Source: Clostridiaceae bacterium (lineage in GTDB: Bacteria > Bacillota > Clostridia > Lachnospirales > Lachnospiraceae). From it: DNA of 55,802 nt. Below, in pieces: positions 1-9,200 of this stretch. The stretch spans positions 1 through 55,802 of the forward strand of contig JAGZXV010000013.1 in the NCBI GenBank assembly GCA_018378255.1, read 5' to 3'. The position numbers and the translations under genes were made by a program. The notes beneath the pieces are model-generated. The model made no database searches. It saw only the letters and a program-made list of their open reading frames with translations, and had not been told where the DNA came from. The first letter of the stretch is position 1. Each line of letters begins with the position of its first letter.

Positions 1-1
1 G

Positions 2-460
2 GTGATAGAAATGACTTTAAAGCTGTTCCATAAAAAATATCCGGAAACACCGGTGGAGATATCCGGTGTTACGGAGGAATCGGTGTTGGCAGATGTCCAG
101 CATCTCAGTGAAGCCCTTTACAACCTGCTCACCAACGCCCATGAGGCATTTATGGCATCCGTCAAGGAAGAAGAGCATCTGATGCTCATCATCCACAGTG
201 AACGCCTCTACATCGGTTTTGAAGTCAGGGACAATGGAATGGGAATATCCAAGCAGGACCAGAGAAAGATTTTCGATCCATTTTATACCAGCAAGAACAC
301 CAATTACAACTGGGGCATGGGGCTGTATTATGTGAGAAAAATAGTCAAAAGCCATTTGGGTATTTTAAGGCTGGAAAGCAAGGTGGGGGAAGGAACCAGC
401 TTTTTTGTGATGATTCCCAGATATGAACCCAGAATCAGAGGAATGGAGAAGAATGCGTGA
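2..460 (+). CDS. Sensor histidine kinase, C-terminal ATPase domain (5' end outside window)
   Basis: Only the HATPase_c catalytic domain is inside the window. The N box (NLLTNAHEAF), G1 box (DNGMGI) and G2 box (NWGMGLYYVRKIV) are all visible and in order, so the ATP-binding lid appears complete. The dimerisation/phospho-His region and any sensor part lie upstream, so the GTG at position 2 is not a real start. The next gene, 35 bp downstream on the same strand, is a response regulator and is the likely partner. The stimulus cannot be told from this fragment. Confidence 0.85.
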   Translation: MIEMTLKLFHKKYPETPVEISGVTEESVLADVQHLSEALYNLLTNAHEAFMASVKEEEHLMLIIHSERLYIGFEVRDNGMGISKQDQRKIFDPFYTSKNTNYNWGMGLYYVRKIVKSHLGILRLESKVGEGTSFFVMIPRYEPRIRGMEKNA

Positions 461-495
461 GTTAATATGGAAAAAGGGAGGCAGGAAATAAGGAT

Positions 496-1164
496 ATGAT
501 CAGAATTGCAATTGTGGAAGACTTTGACCTGATTAGGGAAGATCTGTGCGAATTGATTGCGGGCCAGGAAGATATGGAGGTTGTATGGGAAGCTTCCACA
601 GGCCAGGAAGCGGTGGAGCTGGCAAAAGAAAATCATGCGGATATTATTTTAATGGATATAGAGATGGAAACGGTCAATGCTGGTATTATAGCGGCTGAAA
701 GGATAAGAGACGAGAACCAGGAACAGCAGATCATATTTTTAACGGCTCATGAAACAGACCAGATGATCATAACGGCTATGGGGACCGGGGCCATTGATTA
801 TATTGTAAAAGGCGGTACGGATGAAGAGGTGCTCACCCATATCCGCAATGCCCATGCAGGAAAACCGGTGATGGAGTACCGCATCCAGGAGACAGTCATG
901 AAGGAGTATACCAGACTCCAGCGTTCGGAACGGAGCCTTCTTTTCTTTATTAATAACGTATCACAGCTGACCGCTGCGGAACGGGAGCTGGTAAAACTGC
1001 TTTTGGAAGGCAAGAAGGTAAAGGAGATCGCACAGGTGCGCTGTGTGGAAGTTATTACGGTAAAAACTCAGATTAAGAGCCTTTTAAGAAAATTCGGCTG
1101 CAGCAGGACGAAAGAGATCGTATCCATCATACAGGAATTGAACATTTCCCACTTGTTTCTTTAA
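496..1164 (+). CDS. Response regulator, REC + LuxR-type HTH
   Basis: A 222-residue response regulator. The receiver domain covers roughly residues 1-125, with the acidic pocket near the N-terminus (IVEDFD) and the phospho-acceptor Asp in ILMDIEM at about residue 53. The C-terminal HTH resembles the LuxR/FixJ type (LTAAERELVKLLLEGKKVKEIA, then a helix with VITVKTQIKSLLRKFG). The ATG follows a GGAGG-like site in the 35-bp gap after the kinase, so the pair is probably cotranscribed. Targets are unknown; the permease/nagA pair downstream is a candidate only by position. Confidence 0.85.
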   Translation: MIRIAIVEDFDLIREDLCELIAGQEDMEVVWEASTGQEAVELAKENHADIILMDIEMETVNAGIIAAERIRDENQEQQIIFLTAHETDQMIITAMGTGAIDYIVKGGTDEEVLTHIRNAHAGKPVMEYRIQETVMKEYTRLQRSERSLLFFINNVSQLTAAERELVKLLLEGKKVKEIAQVRCVEVITVKTQIKSLLRKFGCSRTKEIVSIIQELNISHLFL

Positions 1165-1177
1165 ACAAATTCAATTA

Positions 1178-1191
1178 CTCAAACGTTTGAG
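1178..1191. promoter_or_regulatory. 14-bp perfect palindrome, candidate operator
   Basis: CTCAAACGTTTGAG is a perfect CG-centred palindrome. It lies just upstream of the promoter-like sequence before the TSUP/nagA pair. The 16-mer TCAAACGTTTGAGCAA, which includes its core, recurs exactly at 36975-36990 upstream of a second promoter. CG-centred palindromes of this size are typical of LacI-family operators. Confidence 0.5.
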
Positions 1192-1199
1192 CAAAATTT

Positions 1200-1228
1200 T
1201 TGAGCAAAAGCTAACAATATGTGATAAA
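1200..1228 (+). promoter_or_regulatory. Candidate promoter for TSUP-nagA
   Basis: TTGAGC, a 17-bp spacer, then GATAAA. The match is moderate, but position and spacing fit, about 100 bp before the permease start and 8 bp after the palindrome at 1178-1191. Confidence 0.35.
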
Positions 1229-1330
1229 ATTATCTTGTTTGTAATTTAATACAAAAGGCGGGCATCGGCGTTTGATGCCTTCAGTGCGTAAGACGCGCTG
1301 GAATGAAGGAGATAGGAAAGAGGAAAAGGA

Positions 1331-2125
1331 ATGAGTGGATATTTATACGTGATATTTTTAGCTGTCAGTTTTATTGCTTCCGTGGTCGGTGCGATCTGTG
1401 GAATTGGCGGCGGCGTTTTGATCAAGCCGCTTTTAGATGCTTTTGGAGTGCTCAGTGTGGCATCGATCAGTTTTCTGTCCGGCTGTACGGTTCTTGCCAT
1501 GACCTGCTATTCCGTAGGCAAATCAAAGCTCAGCGGCGAGTCGAAGGTGGATATGAAGACAGGAACTCCTCTTGCGGTCGGAGCGGCCATAGGCGGCGTG
1601 GCAGGCAAGATGATGTTCCAGGCGATTGCGGCCATGTCGTCCGACCCCAATAAGGTGGGCGCTGTACAGGCGGCCTGTCTGCTGGTCATCACATTTGGTA
1701 CCATGGTGTATACGGTCAATAAGGATAAGGTACATACTCTTCATGTGACGAATAAACTGGCTTGTATCCTGATCGGTCTGGTTCTTGGAATTTGTTCTTC
1801 CTTTCTGGGAATTGGCGGCGGTCCCATTAACCTTGTAGTGCTGTTTTATTTCTTTTCCATGGATACAAAAGTGGCGGCGGAAAACTCTCTGTATATCATC
1901 CTGTTTTCGCAGATTACCAGTTTAATCAACACCCTGGTTACCAGAACAGTGCCGGAATTCGGTTTCCTTCTGCTGGTTTTAATGGTTGGCGGCGGCATCA
2001 TGGGCGGCGTTGCAGGACGTGTAGTCAATAAAAGGATTGATGAAAAGACGGTTAACCGTTTGTTTATTGTACTCATGATTATTATTATGATGATTAATGT
2101 TTATAACATATACCAGTTTATCTAA
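1331..2125 (+). CDS. TSUP (TauE/SafE) family membrane permease
   Basis: A 264-residue hydrophobic protein with about eight predicted membrane spans. It has the duplicated glycine-rich signature of the TSUP family: AICGIGGGVLIKPLL near residue 25 and SFLGIGGGPINLVVL near residue 160. Family members export or import small anions, often sulfite, sulfonates or other organosulfur/carboxylate compounds. The ATG follows a GAAAGAGGAAAAGG stretch. The next gene, nagA, starts 23 bp downstream, so the two are probably one operon. That pairing hints at amino-sugar or sulfated-sugar metabolism, but the substrate is unproven. Confidence 0.85.
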   Translation: MSGYLYVIFLAVSFIASVVGAICGIGGGVLIKPLLDAFGVLSVASISFLSGCTVLAMTCYSVGKSKLSGESKVDMKTGTPLAVGAAIGGVAGKMMFQAIAAMSSDPNKVGAVQAACLLVITFGTMVYTVNKDKVHTLHVTNKLACILIGLVLGICSSFLGIGGGPINLVVLFYFFSMDTKVAAENSLYIILFSQITSLINTLVTRTVPEFGFLLLVLMVGGGIMGGVAGRVVNKRIDEKTVNRLFIVLMIIIMMINVYNIYQFI

Positions 2126-2148
2126 AGGCTGGCAGGATTGGAGGGGCT

Positions 2149-3300
2149 ATGAAAACATTGTTAAAAAATGGTCTTTTATACCTGGATCATGGATTTGAGA
2201 AGAAGGATCTGCTGCTGCAGGATGGCATAATCGCTCAGATTGGAAAATCTCTTGAGGACCGGGAAGCGATTGTGGCCGATCTGGAAGGAAAAAAGGTGGC
2301 GCCCGGATTTTTTGATATTCATACCCACGGTGCGGTGAATGTGGATGTCAATGCGGCAGCGGCAGAGGACTTTGAAACCATCTGCCGGTTTTTCGCATCC
2401 AAAGGCGTGACTAATTGGCTGTGTTCGATTTTAACGGATACGAGAGAGCAGACGCTGGCCTGTATTGAAGAGTACAAGCGCTGGAAAACGTTAAGCCACG
2501 AAGGTGCAAACCTGGCCGGAATCCATTTGGAAGGGCCATTTCTCTGTGCGGAATATAAAGGCGCTATGCCGGAACACCTGCTGAGGCCTGCCGATCTTAA
2601 GCTGCTGAAAGAATATCAGGAAGCGGCAGGCGGAGAGATCCGTTACATCACCGTATCCCCTGAAGTGGAAGGGATTGTGGATATGATTCCGGAGATTACA
2701 AAGCTGGGCATCCGGACGGCAATCGGCCATTCCGGCGCTGATTACGATACGGCCAGAGCGGCAATTGCCAACGGTGCGGCGGCATCCACCCATACCGGCA
2801 ATGCGATGAAGCTGCTTCACCAGCATTTTCCGGCCATATGGGGAGCGGTATTAGAGGATGATGAGCTGTACTGTGAGATGATCTGTGACGGCCGTCATCT
2901 CCATCCGGGCACTGTGCGGCTGATTATCAAAACCAAGGGGCTTGACCGGGTGATCGCAATAACGGATTCCATCATGGCATCCGGGCTTCCTGACGGCAAG
3001 TATAAACTGGGCGTCAATGACGTTGTGGTGGTGGATGGAGATGCCAAACTGGCTGAAGGCGGAAGCCGGGCGGGAAGTACCCTTACCATGGATGTGGCTC
3101 TCAGAAATCTGTTGGAGTTTACCGGCCGCCCCCTTGAAGAGTTAATCCCCGTGATGACGGAAAATCCGGCCAGGATGATGGGAATGTATGACAGCATTGG
3201 TTCCATAGAGGTTGGCAAAGATGGGGATCTTGTGGTTCTGGATGAAAATAATAAAGTATTTTCCACCTATTCGAAAGGAAAAATGCAGTATCATATTTAA
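2149..3300 (+). CDS. nagA: N-acetylglucosamine-6-phosphate deacetylase
   Basis: A 383-residue amidohydrolase that converts GlcNAc-6-phosphate to GlcN-6-phosphate plus acetate in the cytoplasm. Family motifs are in order: FDIHTHGA near residue 58, GIHLEGPF near 125, AIGHSGADYDTA near 193, STHTGNAMKLLHQH near 215 and the catalytic Asp in AITDSIMASGLPDG near 272. Length is normal for NagA. It is second in a two-gene operon with the TSUP permease, and a good terminator follows. No nagB (deaminase) is adjacent; a SIS-domain protein at 35865 is a possible functional substitute elsewhere in the window. Confidence 0.93.
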   Translation: MKTLLKNGLLYLDHGFEKKDLLLQDGIIAQIGKSLEDREAIVADLEGKKVAPGFFDIHTHGAVNVDVNAAAAEDFETICRFFASKGVTNWLCSILTDTREQTLACIEEYKRWKTLSHEGANLAGIHLEGPFLCAEYKGAMPEHLLRPADLKLLKEYQEAAGGEIRYITVSPEVEGIVDMIPEITKLGIRTAIGHSGADYDTARAAIANGAAASTHTGNAMKLLHQHFPAIWGAVLEDDELYCEMICDGRHLHPGTVRLIIKTKGLDRVIAITDSIMASGLPDGKYKLGVNDVVVVDGDAKLAEGGSRAGSTLTMDVALRNLLEFTGRPLEELIPVMTENPARMMGMYDSIGSIEVGKDGDLVVLDENNKVFSTYSKGKMQYHI

Positions 3301-3319
3301 TGGGTTAAAATTATATGTT

Positions 3320-3368
3320 CCGGTTGTGTGAATTGTCATGAAAATTTACACAACCGGTATTTTGTTTG
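3320..3368 (+). terminator. Intrinsic terminator after nagA
   Basis: Ten-bp stem CCGGTTGTGT / ACACAACCGG (3320-3329 with 3348-3357), followed by TATTTTGTTTG. Confidence 0.85.
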
Positions 3369-3417
3369 TTCATTTGTAAAAAGTCATATAATTACGATTT
3401 TTTCGGTTACAAATGAA
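3369..3417 (+). promoter_or_regulatory. Promoter flanked by an 11-bp inverted repeat, LytTR gene
   Basis: TTCATTTGTAA (3369-3379) and TTACAAATGAA (3407-3417) are perfect inverted repeats on either side of a TATAAT box at 3387-3392. The -35 is poor (TTTGTT at 3365-3370). The arrangement looks like a regulator site controlling the LytTR gene that starts at 3474. Confidence 0.45.
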
Positions 3418-3473
3418 AAAATACTGCGTTTTTTTATTGGGATGGTTTAACCATATGAGGAAAGGAGAAGCGT

Positions 3474-4001
3474 ATGCGTACAATAGTTTGTGATGTTTGG
3501 CAGACTCATTTTAAGCAGATGGAATCGAATTCCAAAACCGGGAGAAATGACGGCAGAAACCAGTTGGAGAATAAATATGACAGGGATATGAGGCTCTTTC
3601 TTAAATCGTTTAAGAAGGAGCCTTTTCATATAGCTTTTTGGGCTTATGGAGTTTATGAAACATTGTACCGGAAATATGTGGTGGCCAGCAACCAGAGACT
3701 GACCTTATACCGGTTTGATGATATAATATATATGGAGTCCTCACTCCATTCAGTTACGATACATACGATAAACGGCGTTGAGACGATACAGTCCAAGCTG
3801 GACGAGGAAGAGAAGAAGATACCGGGATGGAAATTTATCAGGATTCACCAGAGCTATATAGTGAATCTGATCCACGTGAAGAGCCTGACATCTACAGAGG
3901 TGATTCTATATAATGGGCATAAGCTGAAAATCAGCGCCAGCAGGAGGAGACAGGTCCTGAGGTCTGTGGAAGAATTTGCCGGATGGGCGGAAAATGGTTG
4001 A
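3474..4001 (+). CDS. Small LytTR-domain transcriptional regulator
   Basis: A 175-residue protein whose C-terminal ~100 residues are a LytTR DNA-binding domain (DDIIYMESSLHSVTIHT, GWKFIRIHQSYIVNLIHVKSL, LKISASRRRQVL). The N-terminal ~70 residues do not form a recognisable receiver domain: there is no DD/phospho-Asp/Lys set. It is either a LytTR regulator without REC or one that has lost most of it. It stands alone between two terminators. An ATG with AGGAAAGGAGAAG upstream supports the start. Targets are unknown; the Wadjet operon starts 240 bp downstream but has its own promoter. Confidence 0.8.
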   Translation: MRTIVCDVWQTHFKQMESNSKTGRNDGRNQLENKYDRDMRLFLKSFKKEPFHIAFWAYGVYETLYRKYVVASNQRLTLYRFDDIIYMESSLHSVTIHTINGVETIQSKLDEEEKKIPGWKFIRIHQSYIVNLIHVKSLTSTEVILYNGHKLKISASRRRQVLRSVEEFAGWAENG

Positions 4002-4055
4002 ATATGTGTTATCAATAGTTCTGAATTTCATATCTGAATGTTAACTGTCTTTTCT

Positions 4056-4094
4056 AAACAGCGCCCGGGTTTTGGGCGCTGTTTGTCTGTTTTG
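4056..4094 (+). terminator. Intrinsic terminator after LytTR gene
   Basis: Eleven-bp stem AAACAGCGCCC / GGGCGCTGTTT (4056-4066 with 4074-4084), followed by GTCTGTTTT. Confidence 0.85.
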
Positions 4095-4118
4095 GCCTTG
4101 TACAGAGGACAAAAGCAT

Positions 4119-4147
4119 TTTACTACATTCCAGAAGTGCGATATAAT
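4119..4147 (+). promoter_or_regulatory. Candidate promoter of the jetABCD operon
   Basis: TTTACT, 17 bp, TATAAT. It starts just after the LytTR terminator and about 97 bp before jetA. The leader between them can form a hairpin (CCGGAGCT around 4163 with AGCTGCCGG around 4186). This promoter isolates the defence operon from the upstream gene. Confidence 0.55.
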
Positions 4148-4243
4148 AGAGGATACAGAAATTGCCGGAGCTGTACTGTTTGTGGAGCTGCCGGTATTTC
4201 AAAGGATTAAATGCCGTTTTATGCGGCGGAATGAAGGAACTTA

Positions 4244-5596
4244 ATGAGATTACTGAATGAAATACCCGACCGGTTCTGGAGCCTGTTCCGATCGGTCAAC
4301 CGGGAAACTTACATAGAATCATTGTTGAAGATTAATGAAGAATATGAATATAACAGTTATTTCCTGAGCAGGGAAGTCTGCATTCAGGTGTTGGCGGATT
4401 ATTTTGCCCAAAGAAAAATTACCATCAAACAGGAAGAGGAGGACGACGAGATCGATGTGCTGGAACCTCCGGCCACCAGGATCTTAAACTGGCTGGTCCG
4501 GGCAGGCTGGCTCAGAAAGCTGGATGATTACAACACGCTGGTGACCAACATCGTAATCCCGGATTATGCGGCCGTTTTTATTGAAGCCTTTGAGCACCTG
4601 TTTAACGAAGAGGAGAATGAAACCGAAGTCTATATCCAGAACATCTACGCCATTTTATTTTCCTTTAAAAATGACCCGAGGGCCAGCGTAAGCCTGCTCC
4701 ATACGGCCCTTGTAAACACCAGAAAGTTAAATAAGGCCCTGCAGGATATGCTTCATAATATGGATAAATTTTTTGCCAGCCTGCTGGAAAAACGGTTCTA
4801 CGGCGATCTGTTAAAGGAGCACCTGGAAGGCTACGTGGAAGAGATTGTAAAAAAGAAATACCATATATTGAAAACATCGGATAATTTCTATCTCTATAAG
4901 ACAGATATCAAGCGCTGGCTCAACGAGATGAGAGAAGATTACGACTGGATGGAGAAGACTGCCGGCCGGAGCGGAGGGAATGTGGACGAAACCCAGATCA
5001 TCCGGACCCTGGACGATATTGAGCGGGGATTCGATGATATTGAGCGGAGAATCGCCAATATGGACAGAGAGCACATGAAATATGTGAGCGCCACGGTGGG
5101 CCGTCTGAACTATCTGCTGAATAATGATGACGATACCAAGGGCCTTGTGATCCAGCTTTTAAACCACATGGCTGCCAAAGAGGATATTACCGATACTTTG
5201 AGCGAGATCAGCAGCAGAATAAACCTGTCCTCTCTGGAAGTGATATCCGGAAAATCCCTATATAGAAAGAGAAAGCCCAGAACTGATTTTACGGAAGGGC
5301 TGGAAGATGTGGAAGAGAGCGTGGAACTGAACCGGGAGGACATTCTGCGCCTGAACCGGCTGGGCAGCCGTTACAGCAAAAAGGAGATAGAGGATTTTAT
5401 CTTCTCCCGCATGACGGACGGAAAGGCGGAAATTACGGGCGGTTCGGTTCAGTCGGATCAGGAGTTTGAAAAGCTGATTCTGGCTTATGATTATGCAATC
5501 CGCAGGAACAGCCGGTTTACGGTCAGGGAGGATGAACCGGAATTCATCGATAACGGCAGATATCAATACCCAAAACTGACATTTACGAGGAAATGA
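4244..5596 (+). CDS. jetA: Wadjet system protein JetA (MukF-like kleisin)
   Basis: A 450-residue protein resembling JetA of Wadjet systems with the shorter JetA family (DUF5716-like), rather than the DUF3375 form of type I. The N-terminal part is winged-helix-like (ILNWLVRAGWLRKL); the middle is helical with coiled-coil segments (ERGFDDIERRIANMDREH). In Wadjet, JetA is the kleisin that bridges the JetC SMC-like ATPase and recruits JetB. AAGGAAC precedes the ATG. It is the first gene of four in canonical A-B-C-D order with overlaps or gaps of a few bases. Subtype II or III cannot be fixed from memory alone. Confidence 0.85.
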   Translation: MRLLNEIPDRFWSLFRSVNRETYIESLLKINEEYEYNSYFLSREVCIQVLADYFAQRKITIKQEEEDDEIDVLEPPATRILNWLVRAGWLRKLDDYNTLVTNIVIPDYAAVFIEAFEHLFNEEENETEVYIQNIYAILFSFKNDPRASVSLLHTALVNTRKLNKALQDMLHNMDKFFASLLEKRFYGDLLKEHLEGYVEEIVKKKYHILKTSDNFYLYKTDIKRWLNEMREDYDWMEKTAGRSGGNVDETQIIRTLDDIERGFDDIERRIANMDREHMKYVSATVGRLNYLLNNDDDTKGLVIQLLNHMAAKEDITDTLSEISSRINLSSLEVISGKSLYRKRKPRTDFTEGLEDVEESVELNREDILRLNRLGSRYSKKEIEDFIFSRMTDGKAEITGGSVQSDQEFEKLILAYDYAIRRNSRFTVREDEPEFIDNGRYQYPKLTFTRK

Positions 5597-5604
5597 GGAC
5601 GACT

Positions 5605-6246
5605 ATGATAGAATACTATGAAACAATGCCCCAGGAAGAACAGCAGCAACTGACGGAAATCATCCAGCTTTTGTTCCGCCAGACCTTCATCCTGGAGCGG
5701 AAATACGACAGAAGGATGTCCAGATTCCAGAATAACAGGGAATTTCGGATCTGCAATAAGCATTTGGAATTCATCCGGGAATATTTTGCCATCAGCGGCA
5801 TTTCTGTGTATGAAAACAGCCAGATGGGAGTGATTTACATACAGGGAGAGAATCTGCTGGGAGATAAACTGCCCAAACTGGCCACCCTCTATATCCTGAT
5901 TTTAAAGATCATTTATGAAGAGCAGATGGCTGCGGCCTCCACCAGCGTCAATGTGTATACGACCTTGGGCGAGATCAATGAGAGGCTGGGCAGTTACCGG
6001 CTTTTAAAGAATAAACCGTCCGTAACGGAGATCAGAAAGGCCATCGCTCTGCTAAGGCGCTATCAGATCATCGATCCGCTGGATGTTTTGGAGGAGCTGG
6101 ACGGGCAGACCAGGATGATCATCTATCCATGCATCAATGTGGTGCTTTTGGGGGACGATGTCCGGGCTTTGATCGGCACATTTGCGGAAAATGAAGGAGA
6201 AACAGAAGGAGAGGGAGAAGAAGAGGATGACGAATCAGAGATTTGA
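5605..6246 (+). CDS. jetB: Wadjet system protein JetB (MukE-like, DUF4194)
   Basis: A 213-residue protein matching the DUF4194/JetB type: a small winged-helix KITE-like subunit that binds the JetA kleisin. The C-terminus is very acidic (ENEGETEGEGEEEDDESEI). The start is taken at 5605 because GAGG at 5595-5598 gives a 6-nt spacing. An in-frame ATG at 5593 overlaps the jetA stop (ATGA) but has GAGG only 2 nt away, and would add four residues. The 3' end overlaps jetC by 20 bp, so translational coupling is likely. Confidence 0.85.
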   Translation: MIEYYETMPQEEQQQLTEIIQLLFRQTFILERKYDRRMSRFQNNREFRICNKHLEFIREYFAISGISVYENSQMGVIYIQGENLLGDKLPKLATLYILILKIIYEEQMAAASTSVNVYTTLGEINERLGSYRLLKNKPSVTEIRKAIALLRRYQIIDPLDVLEELDGQTRMIIYPCINVVLLGDDVRALIGTFAENEGETEGEGEEEDDESEI

Positions 6247-9200
6247 GGCATTGTCCAGGATGTGTTTGAACAACTGGCATTATATCAGCAGAAAGACGTT
6301 GTCGTTTAACGACTCCATCAATTTCTTCACAGGCCATTCGGGGAGCGGCAAATCCACGGTTTTGGACGCCCTTCAGATTGTGCTGTATGCCAATACGGAC
6401 GGCAGAGGGTTTTTTAATAAAGCGGCCGCCGATGATTCGGACCGTTCCCTGCTGGAATATTTAAGAGGAATGATTACCATTGGGGAAAACAATGAATTCT
6501 CCTATTTGAGAAACAAGAATTTCTCCAGTACCATTGTGTTGGAACTGAAACGGACGGACACGGAAGAATACCAGTGCGTGGGCGTGGTATTTGACGTGGA
6601 GGTGGCCACTAATGAAATCAGCCGTCTGTTTTTCTGGCATAAAGGTCCTCTGCCGGAGCATCAGTACCGGTCGGGCACCCGCTGCATGTCCATGGAAGAG
6701 ATAAAAGGTTATTTACAGCAGAATTTTAACAAAGAGGAATATTATTACGGCTCCCATAACGAGCGGTTCCGCAGACAGCTTTATGATGTGTACCTGGGCG
6801 GGCTGGATATGGAGAAATTCCCCCTGCTGTTTAAGCGGGCGATCCCGTTCCGCATGAATATTAAGCTGGAAGACTTTGTGAAGGAATATATCTGCACCGA
6901 ACAGGATATCCATATAGGGGATATGCAGGAAAGCGTGATGATGTACGGCCGGATGCAGAAAAAGATCGATGACACCTGCCGGGAGATCCAAAACCTGGAA
7001 CAGCTTCGCAGGATCTATGAAAAGATGGAGGCCAAGGAGGAGGAAAGCAGGGAGTACAGATATCTGGCCGCTAAGATGGATCTTCTGTCCGACCGGCAAA
7101 AGATCAAAGAGCTTCATGACAGGATTCTGTTGGCGGCTGAAGACCTGGACAAACAGAAAATCCAAAGGGATGAACTGGAACAGTCTGTCCGGGAATTGGA
7201 CGAAAGAAGCGAAGCGCTGTTAAAACAGATCTCTTCCACCGGATATGAAGAGAAGAAATCCGAACTGAGGTCCATGAACGAACTGATTGAAGCCCTTTTA
7301 AAGAGCCGGGTGAAGTGGGAGAAAACGGCGGAGGGGCTGAAACTCTGGATCGACCAGGATATCACGGACAACAGCACGATCTGGGACATTGAAAAGTTTG
7401 AAGAGGGAAACATCCTGCCGGAAGAGATAAAAAGGCTTAAAAAATCCATCCATGAGACGCGGATGGAGGTTAGAGAGCAGGAACAGGAGGCCTCTTCCTC
7501 CATCCGCAGCCTGAGAAAGCAGGAAAAAGCGGTACAGGAAGATTTAAAGAAGCTGAAACAGGGAAAAAAGGCCTACCCAAAAGAACTGGAACGGGCCTGT
7601 AACTATATCCAAAGACGCCTTCTGGAAGAGACGGGGAAATCTGTGGATGTGAGGATTTTAGCGGATCTTCTGGATATCCGCGATGATAAATGGCGCAATG
7701 CGGTGGAAGGCTATATGGGCAATAACAAGCTGGCCATCATTGTGGAACCTAAATTTGCCAGAAAGGCCATGGATATTTACCAGGAGCTGGACCGGAAGGA
7801 ATATTTCCGGGTGGCGGTTCTGGATACGGAACAAGTATCCCGGAAGGAACACCCGGTATTTAAGAATTCTCTGTCCGAAGAAGTGATAACGAAGAACAGT
7901 TATATACAGTCCTACATCGATTTCCTCCTCGGAAAAGTGGTCAAATGTGAAAATACCGGGGAACTGAGAAACTGTCAGATTGGTATTACGGCGGACTGTG
8001 TGCTCTATCACAGCTACCGCCTGCAGTATATCAATCCGGACAATTACACCAGAAGCGCATATATCGGGGCCATGAGTATGGCAAAGAGAATCCGCCAGTT
8101 GGAACAGGAACTGGAGGAACTGAAAGAAGAGCTGGCTCCCCAGTTAAAGATTCAAAAGGAATGCCAGGATATCCTGAGCTTAGAAGAGCTGGGACTTCCT
8201 GTTGAGGACTATATAAGCTGGCTGAACGACATGGATAAATTAAAGACCAGGGAAAAAGAAAAGAAGCGCCTTGTGAAGCAGTTGGAAGAGCTGAAGGAAA
8301 AAAAGGTGGATCTCTGGGAGAATGAACGCCGCGCTGTCCTGGAGGAAAAGAAGGCCAAGGAAGATTTGGCAGAACAGGTAAAACAGGTGATCTGGCGTCT
8401 TAACGGATTGATGGAAGATAACAGGAAGAAGCAGATCGAGTTCAATGAAATTCTGGTTCAAAAAGAACGGAACTTTACAGCAGACAGCCGATATGAGGTT
8501 AAAGCGGAAGAAATTCTGGGCGGGCTTTCCGAACCGCGGTACGACCGGCTGTGCCAGAAATACCTGGACGCCTCTATGAAAGCAGAGGAAGAGAAGGCCG
8601 CCATCTGCACAAAACTTCAGGAAGGCCGTTTCCTCTATTTGAAACAATATCCAAACCGCAGTTTTTCCGCCACCATTGAGAACAACGAGCCCTATGACAA
8701 ACTGTTGGAGAGACTTCAGTGCGATAATCTGGAGGAATACCGCCAGATTGCCAGAGAACAGGCCAGGTCCGCCGTGGAACATTTCCGGGATGACTTCATG
8801 TTTAAAATACGCAGCGCCATCAAGGAAGCCCTGATCCGTAAAGACGAGCTGAACCGGATCATAAATAAACTGGATTTCGGTAAAGATAAGTACCAGTTCG
8901 TGATCGGCAAAAACAAAGGGCCGGACGGCCGTTTCTATGATATGTTCATGGATGATTCCCTGGAAGTGAATCCCAGCATGCTGACAGATACCTTCGAAAA
9001 CCAGTTGGATTTTTTCACCATCAACCATGAGAACCACTATGGGGACATGATCAATGAGCTGATCAATGTGTTCATCCCTCCGGAGAATGCGGATCACGAC
9101 CAGTTGGAAGAAGCCAAGCAGAACATGGATAAATATGCGGATTACAGAACCTATCTGTCCTTTGACATGCAGCAGATCGTCCGCAGCCAGGGGGAGGAAA

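Noticed and set aside
1178..1191. Catabolite-repression (cre) site
   Set aside because: It matches the CcpA consensus at only about half of the positions; it is better described as another CG-centred operator.
4038..4244. 68-codon open frame between LytTR and jetA
   Set aside because: It runs through the terminator at 4056 and the jet promoter and has no ribosome site; it is chance coding.
6182..6226. Longer JetC start
   Set aside because: It adds 15 highly charged residues encoded within jetB and has no ribosome site; the start at 6227 is well supported.
7658..9097. Long minus-strand open frames opposite jetC
   Set aside because: They are antisense shadows of a gene with clear motifs; no ribosome sites or protein families were seen.
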